From contig NC_092562.1 in assembly GCF_037975245.1 (NCBI RefSeq), positions 19,376,054 to 19,440,053 on the forward strand: a DNA stretch of 64,000 nt. The letters run 5' to 3'. This DNA is from Apostichopus japonicus (taxonomy: Eukaryota; Echinodermata; Holothuroidea; Aspidochirotida; Stichopodidae). Below are positions 11,112-26,100 of the stretch, piece by piece (positions within the stretch are counted from its first letter, which is position 1; each line of letters opens with the position of its first letter). Made by a program: the position numbers and the translations under genes. The notes under the pieces are model-generated. The model did not search any database. It saw only the letters and a program-made list of their open reading frames with translations, and was not told where the DNA came from.

Positions 11112-14100
11112 GTAAGTTACATTGGTGAATGATGACGACGAAAAAAAGTAGGAAAGCTGTAATCGTAACTCCACTCACACCTCCTTTTCACTACAATTGT
11201 TCCAGCGAGAACCTAATGTTATTTGGTAATTCTGCTCAAAACGTTAGGATAGTGGACTTTACCAATGTTTTGACGTACGTATATTGGCCTAGCACTAGTA
11301 CGTAACGTAGGCATATATTATAAGGCCATAGTGTTAATCTATGCCAGTTCTACTGCAAAGGAACGATACTTCTGTACAATACGTGTTTGAAAACAGGATA
11401 CATAACCATATCAAATATGGATAACTTCTCTCCCCGAGCAATGTCAAAGTTTTACTATACTCAAATTCGAAACCCACACTTGACCATTAATACTAGGCTA
11501 GGCCTAGGCATGTTACTACACAACCGTCACAAGTGTTACTATTATAGTGTTAGTGTTACTGTTAGGTATACGCGTAATGAACAGACTTCAGTTTTGTAAG
11601 CCTATGCCATGTGAGAACTTAATTTGCACATGACCATGACCAAATTCGACTTGAAGCCTTGAGCTAAATTTAAAAGGCCGTGGCTATTCTTACGATGAGT
11701 CGTAACAATTATTTATAAACTATTCTTACGACAAAGGGAAATTCAAGCGCAGTAAAGTAAATAAAGCAACTGCGCATGTAGTAGGGGTAACCCTAACCCT
11801 AAACATAACCCTAAACCTCAATCCTAACCCTTACCCTAACCCTTACCCTAACCCTAACCGGAAATTATTGTTTCTCCTCGTCGTAAAAATAGTACTCCTG
11901 GTCATGAAAATAGCAACTGCGCATGCGTAGTCGGGAATTATTCTTACGACTAGTCGTAACAATAGCCACTTTGAATTTAAAAAGTAACAGAGTGCTTACT
12001 AAACTTATACTTGATAAAACAATATACATCGATATGACTCTTGGTACAATCTAAATTCAATGCATCTTAAGAATTTCTGAGTAGCACTAGGCCTAGCACT
12101 TTGCAGGTTATCTGTGGTAATCTACCCTCTATGCTTTTGTGTAGTTTGTTTTGTTTTAATCAGCCTAGTATAGGACATAGCCATATTGAAGATGTGATAG
12201 GTCTATAGGCTCAAAATGAAATGTTAAGCTATTACTCTTTGATTGCAATCTGTTTAAGTTAGCCAGTGTTCTTCTATACTGCGTACTGTATAGGCCTGAG
12301 ACCTAGCCTGTACCTAGCTTGAATGTGAAAGTAAAGTTTTACACTGAGATCACTTGAGGTTTAAAGTCAAGACAATTTAGATACAGTTAGCTAATATCAA
12401 ACATGGGCTCTGTGAGCATGTTAACTAAATCTAGTCAAAGACTATGTACAGTATATGGTGTGCAATGCTACCTATCTTTGCAGCAATTGACATAGTAATT
12501 GACACTGCACCTGTTGCTAATTCCTTTACCGTATACTTCAGTGGCAATAGAATGTTAAATGATCCATAGAAAATAGAGTCTCATAGATATTTCTACTGTT
12601 ACTTTCTTAAATCCTTCTGTATGACTTCTAATCTTTAATGGAAATGTTCGTGAACATCTAGTAGCAATCCATGTTCCCTTCCCCTCCCACTGCCCACGAA
12701 AAATAGGGAAGAAAGTACTTGGTAGTTAATGAAAACAAAGGGTCTCATATTCTTGAAAAGGTCTGAAAAATTGTATAACACTGTGTATGGTGTGCCTGGA
12801 CTTTGCTGGAGCTAAAACCTACAGGCACAAGTTTTTATGCACTATGTACCATAGTAGAGCAAAAATATTGAGCTCCGTGTAATCCAAGCTCAGCTACTGT
12901 TATACCTATGTAGTTTGTAAGCAAAGATGACATGGTGTTTTATGTAACCAAAGTATCCAGCTTGACAATTACAAATTTTGGGAGTTGAGTCACAAGCTAT
13001 GTATATATTGGTGGTGTTTGTTAAACAATTTTAAACGGTAAAAAACATGGGGGGGGGGCGGAAACCACTCATTGAGAAACTTCTGTTCTATGAAATCAAA
13101 GGGCATATAAAATCATTCTCCTATAAATAATCATCTGGAATTGATATATGCTGCGCAGAACCTAATTGAGACGTTATGGTAACTTGCATATGTATGTACT
13201 GTATGCTCTTAAACGGTCATTTTGCAATCAAGTTTATAAGGTTTTTTCCAACATATATATTTGTGATAGTGACTTTCACCATTTCAACTATCCTATAGCC
13301 GTAGTGGCAGCAAGTCATGAGTCCAACAAGCTAAGTTAAGTAGAGATATATATACATTAAACAAACCTCTCATGTAACCCCAGGTCTTGATATGTTGTCC
13401 AGGTTTGAGTTTGTTACCTGACCAGTGCAAACAAAACCTAGTAATATTTGTCTTTGAAAGTGTGCATATATTGGAACATGTTTTGGAATTTATGTTTGAA
13501 GATGTCACATAGATAGGTGGACTTAAAATCATTATTTGGTATATTTTGTTATAAATTTCTCAGCAAAGTCAGCAGACCTGAAGACATACAATTTCTTCAA
13601 AATATCAAAGTGCAGGTTTCACTTTATGAACATGGGTTACATATTTGGGACAGAAAATGTGTTGTTTCCCAAATATAACAAACTCTCTACAATTGTGGAT
13701 ATACAAAATTGACCTGTCACATTTACTTTTGTAGAAAGTGGATCCATATTTCTGGAACACCTCCAGAAAGTTTCTTCTGACATTAATGTTTTCTACAAAT
13801 AGTTTGCAGTACTATCATGAAGGTGTCACATGGTACTCTGTAATATATATCTACGGTTCCTTTGATCTCTAATTTAAGGAAATTCCAGCTAACAACAGTT
13901 GATCAATGTCATTGTGGAACTATGAATGATAAAATGTCTTATTTCATCTCATAGAATTTGTTTACTCCACCATACAGAGAATAATGTGTTTTTTTGTTGC
14001 TTTGTTTTTTGCATGTACTTTTCCCGACTTCTTAATTTTCTAAGTTACAAACTATTGAAAGCAATATAGTTTTGTGTTCGAAAACCACAGTGTAAACATC

Positions 14101-17100
14101 TTTGAATTTGTTATAGCAATTTGATCACATTTGCATAGCATTTCACGATAAGGATACTGGATAAATTTTTCCCGTTTAACTTCATGTATGAATCTGTGTG
14201 CAGCTGTTACTGTATTACAGTAGATTGCAATTTTAATGCCCACAACTGAGTACCATAAATATAACATGCAATGAGTACTGACATGATACATGTGAAAGCA
14301 AGAAATTTAGACAAATAACATTTATTGTATCATGCATCGGAACAGGATATTTGTTTTGTAAAATTCTACGTAACTGTACATGTCATTGCTACAAATGACA
14401 CCGAATGTGAATAAATTTGCATTCCAGAGGTTTTGAGATGATAATAACCATTGAGAATAGTATTTCAAATGCATAAAAACTGTGTTTACTGTAAATTCTC
14501 CTCCACTCATAGTAGACATACACTAATGGGTTGAAAATAATATGAAACTCAAACAAGGAATTTTAAATAAACGTAAGCAGTGTAAATGCTGTACGGACAT
14601 GTGAAGTTAAGTGTTTGTACCCAATTTACAGTTAACTCTCAAAGTTAAAAGCTGTCACAAACAGTTTGTGACAGGATTTTTAAACATTGTTGCCAAAGAC
14701 AAGGAAGGAAACATGAGCGAAACATCCTTAAGTTGATTTCTGTTAAATATCCTTCCAGATAGAAAAAAGTGACAGCACAAGAATAAGCCATTCTGTCATG
14801 TGAGATGCTTTTAAATGCTTCATTTTGTAAAAGGACTCCATGGTTGCTGGCAAATTTGTGTAAATAATACTTGTCTTTATGTTCAGTACATAATAATGTC
14901 ATGAATAAAACCGGTGTAAAATCGCAAACATGGGAGTTAAATGTCACTGCCTGCTGTAACAGTAGTCTTTAAGTATATAAACAAACGATCACATGAAAAG
15001 GAAGAGTTTGTCCAACACAAGATTTCATAAGCTAAAAGTATGCTTCCTGCTGTTGCAATGTACTGTACATAATTTACAAAATATTTTTTCCACCAAATTT
15101 AACGGTTTATATACCTGTTTTGAGAACTGATGGTTTCTTGATCTGATAAGGTTAGGAATGGAGGCTGTTAGTTGGTTATGCATTCTAATCTCTTTTTTTT
15201 TTTTTGGAGAACATAGAAATTAACAATTATCTCAAAGAGAAGAACTTATGGCAATGTACGTGCCTTTCTTTAATCATTTAAATGTTAACAATCTATATAG
15301 TCATTGTTTGTTTCAAAACTAATGAACACCAACATACAGGTAGTTTTGTATTGTACATAGTACATACTGTATTGTGTCACACATACAGTATTGGTAAAAG
15401 TTACTAGCCTGGTCAGTCAATGGTAAATAGCGAAAATTGAGTCTTGATCAGGAAAGCAAATCTTCATTGAATAATTTATTGAGGTATTGCATTTGCATAC
15501 TGTAGCAAATTTGGCAAAGAGCTACACATGATTTATTCAAAGATACAGAGTTTGTGCCCATTCAAACCCATAGTATCACGTTTTCCAGTATTATGAGAAA
15601 CCAAATGTATAAACACCAACACTGCTGTGGACACAAATGTAAACATTACATGATTCCCTGAATTGGCCACAGTAGAGCTACAAATGTGTGCCAGATACTT
15701 TTATTTTATGTATGATAGGTGTGTCTGTTTCTGTTAATGAGTAATTAACTAAAATGAATTGGAATATATCTGAGTACGTCTTTAGAACTAGTAGTCACAT
15801 TTGTAGGACCAACCAGAGATAGCATCTGTTACCAAATTTCTGACAACATGGGAAATCCAAACATTTGCATGTATACATGTCCCTAATCTGACTGCTTTAA
15901 AATTATTGCCATCCTATAGATCATATATAGTCATATACGCAGTTCAAATGACTTACAGGTACTTATATAATATGGCCCGGTATAATCAAATAAAACTTTG
16001 TAAGCTATTATTAGTATATAAGAACAGTGTTGGTAGCAGACAATGCTAGTTCTAAGTTCTGAGGCCAATTTCTTTATTTGGTTCTTACCAGAGTCCAAAG
16101 TCTGATAACTTTATGATGTGAGAGGTATAAAGATATGTAGAGGTGTCGTATTTACAAGATACTTCCATAGTGGTAGCATTATTTGGGTAATATTTATGAT
16201 GTATTACCTTTGTACAGACTTAAGATTGTGTAATGATCTGGGATGATTCATCATCATCAAATATGACCGTGTACAACCATAAAACAATATTACAAAATTT
16301 GGCCCTTGAAGACTGATCTTATAATCCCTAATGTTTGAGTTTGAATGTTTGCTACCCCATGGATGGAATAATTATATTGATGGAAGAAACTTGTAAGGAC
16401 TTTGCTGAATTTACAAACAGTCATCATAGTTATGTAAACAAATGTCCAACATGCAAAGTGAATGCTAAATGAATCTGAGTATTTTGGAAGTGGGGAGTCG
16501 ATCTGTGATTTACAGAGTGTAGTTACAGCTGTACATCTGCACAGAAGACATCAGAATTTGTCAGAAAAATTCCTACTTCTGGCACTGCAGTATTTTTCTT
16601 AAATGTTTGTTTCAATGTCATATAATACTACATATGTTTTTATCTCTACTCATATCTGCTGATGAATATAAAGGTCAGGATCTCTCCTGAGCTTGGTTGT
16701 GTTCCAACCCTTCTATCAAAGGCATCTTGATGGCTGTCCAGATCCCCTGATACTATGATCAGTATCTTGTTTGTATGAAATACCTAGATGACTCGTAATA
16801 CAATCGCCACGGCTACAAGAGGTTGTTTAAGCAATTCCTCAGTCTGTAGAATGTTACCACCTAAGGCTAAGCATATTTTTTTACTACATGACTCATTTGT
16901 ACTGTTACAAGAACCCCATAGACCAGTCAGTCAAATTAGAATGCTTTTACCAGTTTTCCTGACCCTGTCAACCCAGTGGTTGTGATTCACAGTCAACCCC
17001 TTATCGTTGAAAATTACATCCCAGCAGGGGTACCGAAATTGACCTGCATGAAATATGCCGTAGACTTTTGCAAGATTTTCTTAGCCCTGTGTGAGACATC

Positions 17101-20100
17101 AGATTTGCCTACAGGTATCAAAGAGCAGCCTTTTTGCAGTAATTGTATCCTTTTAACTTTGGAGTACATGTACTGTATATAAATATATATATATTTATTT
17201 CAGGTTGCATTGTTACTAAATTACCCCCAAACAGTAAAAGGGAACAATTGGTACTAGTCAATCTCCATCACTTTAGAGATGCTAAAAATAAAACAAGAAT
17301 AAGTTGAAAGTGTTCGATCCATTCCAGGGGAAGCTTTATCGGCCCAAAGCTGGTGGTCTATTCACCAATCCTTCCACATTCTATCATATCATGTACATAT
17401 TGGTCATTCTCTGTTAGTTTGCTACATATCAATGGCTGTTTGGACGACCAAAGGTTGAAACCTGGTTATCCATCGAACTACCAGAAGATTTCCTTAAAGA
17501 TTGGCCCGTCTTTGCAACATTATCTTAATTTGATGGACTTAAAAGTAGTTTTGATATTTCTTTCTTTCTTTAGAACATAATTTTATACATTATTTTTGTA
17601 TTACTTAAAGTACTGTAACCAATAGAATTTTGGTCATGTCTTAATATTTGATCATAATGTAAATTCAACTCAGGAATTGGCACCCAGGTTTGTCTGGCCC
17701 CTTCCAGAATTTTTTTATTCTAGCAAATTACGCTGCCTGCCCCCCTTCCCCACCCCAAGGAACGTATTAAAAGAAGAGTCTGGCTATGCCCCTGATTTGA
17801 CCCAATTTTTATAAGTCAATTTTATGTTATGATGTTGTCTAGGGGAATATGATAAAATAATATGCCATTGTGATACAAGGTCATGCGACAGTACAATGTA
17901 AAGTTAACCAAAATGCTTTTATCTCAAGTAATAACAAGCAAGTTGAATATGAAAAGACAATGATTCATGGTAGTCCAGAACTTAACCATTCACCTGACAA
18001 GTTAAACAAAAGAATTGTTGTACACTAAAATACCTTGCCAAATGAGAAAGAAAGACTCATTGATATCAGAAAAGTTGAATACCTAATTATAGAAAAAGCA
18101 TTGTTCTTTTTGGACATTGTCTTTCCATTGTTTACATATACATGACTATAATCTATGAATGTAAGGTCATGCCTTGATCAGTTGTTGTTTTTCCTGAACA
18201 GTGCCCTCTACAAGAGCACACTGTGATTGTGATGTGTACAGGGTATGAATAAGACAGATCAGAGATGATAATAAGACTGATGGAGGACAAAAAATAAACA
18301 AAGAAGGAAGGTATTTGAAGCAACTGCTTTGATAAACCATTGCTATGGTTGAGTGGATAAAGGCAGTGGCATTAGCAGCAATGCATAGCTAGTTTCTGGG
18401 GTTTGAAACCTTTGGCCTAACTCTGAGGGACAGCCTTAGAATTTCCACATACACACAGTGGTGTTTTTTTAAAGGGTTTTCATACTTCTAAGCTTGTTTT
18501 TGTATTCCTTGCCATGGTGATTGGTGTTTGTTTGATGTGTGTGTATAATATTTGTGTGTGTTTGTAAACTGTAAACACCATAACTTGAATTGGTACAGCT
18601 TGAGTAAAATTCACACTTAGTGTGTAAGAGAGAGAGTGACAAGCTGAAATTAACTTGATACTTGGTATTTATTGGTATTATTAGATTACTGTGAAGGTCA
18701 AATGGCATTTGAGGTCAAATGAATGCAAAATCTGACAACCTTATAAGCATGATGATTCCAAAAAATAAAGCTTGGTTCAACATCATACTTGTGTAGATTC
18801 CCCATTAGCAAATTCTACAGTGGTTGTGAATGGTCATTTGAGGTCAACAAATGTGTAAGTCTGCAAGAGCCTTGTTGATCACTTGAAATAAATAATGATC
18901 AACACCTAAATTGATTTTATTAATTAATTTATTAAAAAAAATATAGACTGCAGCCCATGGAGTTGCTCAGCTGGAATGTCAGACCCTTAGATTCATATTT
19001 TAGGCCATTCCTGTTTTAACTTGAACTTGTCTTAGGTTTACTGTTTAGGCCCTCCACTCTCTGCCTAGTAGGTCTCTACCTTGATCATACAAAGTTACAA
19101 CCAAACACAAAAATTATCTTTGTCTCCTCCCTTACCTGTTTCCTCACAAATCTTGGCATATTTACTCCAACGTGTTCTAGGCAACTTTTTTTCAACATTG
19201 TACAGTACAGTACATACACCTTCGGCGACCAGTCAGAACTGGTCAGTAAGCTTCAAAGACCAATAGCACTGACTTGCTCATCAACTGAATAAAAAAATAA
19301 AAAATAAAATAGTAATGTTACGAATATGACCAACAGGAAAGCTGGTTGTAGAAAGCATGTTTAGACAGCTGTAATTGACATAGCGTTGTATCGTAACATC
19401 ACCACCAAGAGAATTACTGAGGTTCATGCTTGTTTCTTTGTTGTGTGCATACAGTAGTGGCAACCACAAATTCTTAAACTTCAGAGTTCAAACTTTCAAG
19501 TTATTATATCTTCATCAGTTGGAAGAAGTATGAGACATAGTCACTGTGTACTGCTCATTTAGTATCTTGTGGGATTGGTGCAAATTTTACCAGAAAATCC
19601 TTATCCCGAAATACACTTGCAAAACCTAGCTGTCCAATAAAAACAAAAAGAAGAAGAAAATAAAACATATTTTGTTAAAATTTTTAAAATTTAATCCTAC
19701 TTAAAGTTATCTAGGTATATCTAAAAAAAATACATACTTTCATTGACATGATAGAACTGCCATCGTTTCATGTAAGAAAATGATCTTTCTTTAATTTTAT
19801 CGCCATCTTTGAGACAGTAAATTTGTCGTGCATGCGTGAGTAATTTTGAAAGTCTCATATGGTGCAATTCATAATTCAGCAAATTTAATTTAAATGAGAG
19901 TAGTGTGTATAATCCCTTGTGATTCTCGACGAGCCCAGAAGATGTAGAGGAAACCCTACAGGTTGTGAATTTGTGGGATTATTCATAGTTAATTTACTAC
20001 ATGTTGTACAGTGTATGCTGTGCAGTTGCATCAGTTCTGTCATCAACGCCTTGCTTAACATACAGTTCTACTGTAGAATAAGCTCATTCCATAGAGCATC

Positions 20101-23100
20101 CTGTTCGGTATAGTCTATGAGGCAGAATCTATGAGGCAGTACAGTCTGACTGTTTACTGTCTGGCTCTTCACAGTTTTAATACAAGTACAGTACTGTACA
20201 CCGTGAGGCACAAACCAGTACGTACATCATCAGTATGAATGATACAAGTGGACTGTCCCTCATCTCATTATTATTTACATAAATATTCTTGTGTGATCCG
20301 ATTAAATTCTACTTTGGATAGAACGCTTGTGACATGATTTCAGCCAGCTTTCTCAGCATACAAGTTGTGTGATGGAGCAAACCTCAAGTTGCGACGCCGA
20401 TGAAATGTGGATAATTTTTTCTTCTTTTTTGCCTCTGTTGACTTACTCTCTCTCTCTTTCTGATACTCAACGATGGGAAGGTGATGTGTTAGCTCGCCTT
20501 TCTGCGTAACTTTGAAGATAAATTTTCTTAAGCTGTCTGAAATTGTAATGCATCCAGACAGTCTGAGGTTGTTCAATTTTTTTATTTGGCATCTCGGTTT
20601 CAATTCTTTGAGGTACCAACTAATTACTGATACATGAGTGACATGTTTTACTAGTCTCGAGTAGCTTAAAGGCTTTTTATCTTCAGAGATGTTCAAGTGG
20701 ACAGCTCTTTCTGTAAGAAAAGAATGATCTGCAGTCGTGCAGTCTCTCCCCACAAAGAAAAGGAAATACTTCAAAAAAGCGGCCAAACACAAATCTGTGC
20801 TATTTTGGTTCATGTTTACAAGATCAAGAGGTCCCCTCTCTCTCTGCTTTCTCGACCGGAAGGAAGGAATCTGGATGAAATATGGTACCCTCGATGATCG
20901 GTCTGAAAGTCAAAAGTGTTCAGTTCTCATCTATCAAGGACTCTTCGTCATTGCTCCACATGGAGCCAATCTTTGGTAACAATCGGTGAGCTAGTTTAAT
21001 CCATGTCCCATCGGTGGGTCGGCTACCCAATTGCATTTTACCAGAAGTAGCGTGTGGAGCGAACAGGAAGAGGATATATATCAGCTTTTCCACAGATAAA
21101 GGAAAGGACAGATTGTCTTAGTGCCAGGGTGTATAATGTAAACAGTGGTGAATATAAGTCAAATGAGTACTGTGCTGTTGTTGTACTTCCCCTGAGTCCC
21201 AAGGACAATAAAGTTAAACTTTGCCAGGGAATATTTCACAAGGATTGTTATGAGAGCTCTATGGGCTGGCAGTGTTTATGACACAGACTCAATTTTTTTG
21301 AATTCAACTTTTGATGACACATTTGCCTGGATTTATGTGATTTTTGTACATGATACTAAACACAGTCAAGATTTGCTTGCTCTGCATTTGTCGTTGTGGT
21401 GTTCTCGCTCGTAGTTTTCGTTCGGTTATTTCGTCTTCGATCATTGGAAACTTAAATCAGAGGCAGAGATGTTCGGCTCCACGTTCTACTCTTCTCTGCC
21501 TAAGGAGAATGGAAAGCTGAATGGTACACTGAGAAAGGTATTGTATGCAGTATAAAGTAGTTAATGTTAATATGTAATTTAGTACTGCATATTGCTGTGG
21601 ACTACTGCACAGCTTGTTAAGATGGCATTTAAGGTGTGCTATGTATTACACTAGCTATAAGGATGTGTTGATAGACTGTGCATGCATGCATGCATTCTGT
21701 AATGTTTATCTGTACACACAGTAATTGCATTTACATTTCCCCTGTACAGTGTATGAACTGTGGAGCAGGATGTGTTCTTTGTCATGACAATAACAAGAGT
21801 ATCTTGCGTGTAGATGAATCGTTCAATATTGATAGCATCACTGAACAAATATATTAATCATGTGGAAATTATTTAGTGTTCAAAATGTACATGAGGATGC
21901 AACAGACAGATAGACAGACAGACAGAGTATTATTTTGTTTTCTTTGGCATCCTTCCAAGCTTGTTATTTGTGTATCCCATTTCCTCTGCAGTACATGTAT
22001 TTAACTGCACTCAGTAAATTAGTTAAGTGCAATACAAGATATACCTATGTCATGACATATGTCTGAAACTCTCAACTGTTATTTATCAGATGATAATGTC
22101 ATGAGATTAGAATCTTCTGGATCTGACAGCAACATAGATCATAGTAATGTTAGATGGATTTTAAAACTAAGGCCTACAGTAGGTACAGTATGCAGTCTGG
22201 AAGGATGGCACAAAAGTTGTCATCAATTAAATTGGCTGGACTACTCAGTCTAACATACAGACCTTGACGTCTCGTCCATTCATCAGAAGCGACAAAAGTT
22301 GAACCGAATAGGAAAACATAATAACACTTTTATCCCCTCAAAGGAAATGTTTACAATAAATTAAAAAATTTTTAGGGACAAATGGTGTTAAAAGGGTGAT
22401 ATGTTATATTTGTATGAAGTTAAAGGAAAATGTTTTGTTTGGTTGAGTTATTAGCATAATTTATAATACAATAGAGTAACATATTGAACATTTAGGCATG
22501 CACTAAGGAGCCGAAATCAATCAACAAGTTAAACCTTCACAGAGCAATACAGAGGTTAAGCATATTCTTAAAGGAGCTTTGGGTCTTTTTCTATAGTTGG
22601 CGAACCATCGTCACCGAATAACAGCTTCACAGTATGCATTCCATTTACATCAACAGTGATTCTTGACAAAAAATGTGAAAATGCCTTTATCTTTCTTTAT
22701 AACCAAAACGTTGTGCTCCAGTTACATCTCATCTTGTCACAGACAGTTACTTTGCAGCATCGCAGCAAGGCTAATAATAGTATTATATGATGTAGCAGGT
22801 GCAGTGTCCTCCCTGACTAGAATAGTTAAGACGTCAAGACCGATCAGACGATATTCGGTTGTGTTTACAGCTCAAGAAAATTATTCATTAGATGCAATTA
22901 TGGGAACATAAAAATGTCTGGAAGACGGTTACTTCATTTGCGGCGTGTCGAAAGTTATCTTATAATGTACAAGACTACACAGTACGTAGACATGTACAGT
23001 GGGTGCATTGTCCTGGGTAGCTTACAACAATACTGACCATCAAACCAGATCCTGTACCTGTATATGTCACACCAATCCACACCATGGAAATAATATACAT

Positions 23101-26100
23101 CAGACAACACCATGGAAATAATATACATCAGACAACACCATGGAAATAATATACATCAGACAACAGTCACAACACCATGGAAATAATATTCATCAGACCA
23201 CATCATAGAAATAATATACATCAGACCACACCATAATTAATGTACATCAGGCCACACCATGGAAATAATATACATCAGGCAACACCATGGAAATAATATA
23301 CATCAGACCACACCATAATTAATGTACATCAGGCCACACCATGGAAATAATATATATACATCAGATGAAGTTATGGGAGCAAGTTAGAATCATCCCAAAG
23401 ATAGTTTATACTTTGTAGCATTCCAGAAAGAAATATTATACAGTACTATGTATGTGTCTAATTTCTTCTAACTTCAGACATGTAGCTTGAGTACAGCAAA
23501 ATGTACATGAGTGCAAACTTGCAAATTAAATGCCCTTGGTAGGAGTACAATAACGATTATTTATGAGCACAAGGTGTGATCTTTGAGTACAATAGGAAAT
23601 TTTGGCAGAACTAGTGCCTGCACAAGATTTTCCAATAGGTCCAGAGTACAAACATGTGTCAGTACAAATCCAAGATAAGGAGTACAGTATTCATGAGTAC
23701 CAGGAACTCTGCTAGAATACCAGTACTGAGTACAGACTGGCTGTAGGTCTGTCAGACAGTATACACTAACTTCATCGGTGTTCATCACACTGGCAAAGTA
23801 TTTACTTCCAAGGTTTAAATTTTAATCAGGTAGTAAGCGTAAGATTCATGCACACATGAATATGGATTAAACTTCCAGTAACCTACATTAAAAACTGTTT
23901 GCATACGAATGACTCACTTAGCTCTTCTTTTACCGGTCTCCAATATACATGAACTCTGACCCATCTTAGAAACATTTTGTGGCCCTTGCACCATATATCT
24001 GTTAAGTATGATGGACTCTGTCCTTCATAGCATAGTCAAATTCTTTTCAAGGAGCTTACAGGTAGTTTTAACAATAGCCTGGCACCTGGCTCATGTCCTT
24101 GAGGTAAGAAGAGAACTAGATGGTAGATTGTCCCTGGCAACAAACAAATTGCAAGGATTTTGAGGTAGAAGTTACCTCATTTCTCATAAACACCAATTGA
24201 TTGTTGTATGGTTCGACTTCTGGTCAACTGTATGATTTTCCATCAAAATCAAGTACTTTTACATTTTATTATGTAATACATTTAAATATTAAGGGTACTA
24301 CTACTACTGCAGGTGAAAAGGAAATGAAAAGAAATTTATGGGAACCTGATCAAATTGGCCCTAGTTTTACATAAATCTGATTATATTAACTGCCAAATTA
24401 AACAAAATTCTGCCAAGAGATCTTTAATAAACTCTTTTGTATAATATCTTGTGCAATATCAGTTGTAACCTTATTTGATACCAATCTGTTAGATTTTGGC
24501 TTTAAAATCATTTCAGTGTTTAAGTTAAAATAATATATATGATTGTTTCACTATTTTACATATTTGCCTTCATGTATTACTACATAGGTGTTAAGATCAC
24601 TGCACATGTAGGTCGTGTTGTGTTACTGTGCACAGTACTGTAAAACAAAACAAAAAAACATTACAATGGAGTGATATTGTTTAGTCATCAACTCCTAAAA
24701 CAATAAAGACATCAATGCCCAAAAACATTAATGACTATTTTTGAAAGGAGAATAAGAAGAACTATGTATTCAAATTGTAGGAGAACTTATTATCATTCCG
24801 TTCTTGTAACTGTATAAATGCCAGAATGTTCATGACTATCTCAAATTTTACGCTCGAATCGAGTCATTTCTGACCGATTCCTCGACTTTAAATAATTCAT
24901 ATACTGGAGGTACACTGTTAGTCCTCTTCATACATCTGTGTAAGGGAAAAATTTCAGTATGAATATTTTTTTGTCCGTATTTCCAACATTATCCACATAG
25001 CTCAGTAAACTAATGGAATAATTTAGTGTTCTGATCTTGTGTAGCCATTTTTAAGCCCTCTGAATTTTGATCTCTAATTATATATACGATGGTTCCCACA
25101 TGTGTAGAAACCTGCAATATATACATTTTCAAACATGTATAAAGCAACTTGGACATGCAGCGTAGCAGCATTTTTAGAATAGCAATACTGGATAAAAACT
25201 ATTCCCTGAGGCTTCATCTGAGTCATGATCTGTAATAAATTTACAACAACTAAACTTTTTTTTCATGAATATTTGGAGGGAAAGTACAAAACTAGAAAAT
25301 GTAGAACTTTGGGCATTTGGCATAGATAGTATACATGACATGTAAAGATGTATGTAGTAAGGTATAGTGATTTGTAAGTTGTTCCAAGAAATTGATTGTT
25401 TTTTCTCTTAGACTTTTAATTATTGACAAACCTATGAATGTACAGCATTGCACATTTCTACAGGCTTTGGTTGTGTACCTCTTTTTGTAATGCTCACTGA
25501 CACTTGTTCTCCCAATGACCAAGACACACAACCCAGACACTCTATGTCGTCAGTGTGGATCTACTGTTTTGTTCTCCCGAGCCTGAGCTGTATGTCTCAA
25601 GGACTGAGTCGCCCCCCCCCCTTCAAACCAGCAATCCATTCCAAAAACTAAAATACTGATTTTACTATCTGTTATAACCTTTAAATTATAGTTAAGAGAT
25701 CCCTGTACATTACAGTTAGTATAAAGCAGATAGTAGACACCTTACAAATATTACATTATTTTCAACAGTGTTTGTCAAAGCGTCCAAAAGTCGAGATAAA
25801 AATCAAACAATGATTTTGTGCAATCGAGTCAAGCCATTGGATATGTTTATATGGCTGTATTCCAAACGATAGGTTTGGTAGAATACTTCCAAAAAAAATA
25901 AACAACTACCGTAAAAGGTAAACAAAGGTGTGATTAGAAAAAAGAAGTTCCATAACCATTAATCTCATTGGTGCATAAAATTATGAACATTGGGTGGCAC
26001 TGTTTGCAACCTTGAATTCAGTCATCGCATTTCATCAAATGGATTAATAATATCGTTAAAATAAACTTAAATTAGAATTTTCAATTCTATTTATAGTATC

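Noticed and set aside
20737-20979. 80-codon plus-strand frame
   Set aside because: Overlaps minus-strand candidates with better splice signals; no domain.
24190-24220. TTCGACTTCTG|GTCAAC considered as the muniscin first exon (..DFW)
   Set aside because: Poor donor, no in-frame ATG, and wrong phase once exon 2 was shown to start at phase 0 with GGG. The 11085 exon fits perfectly.
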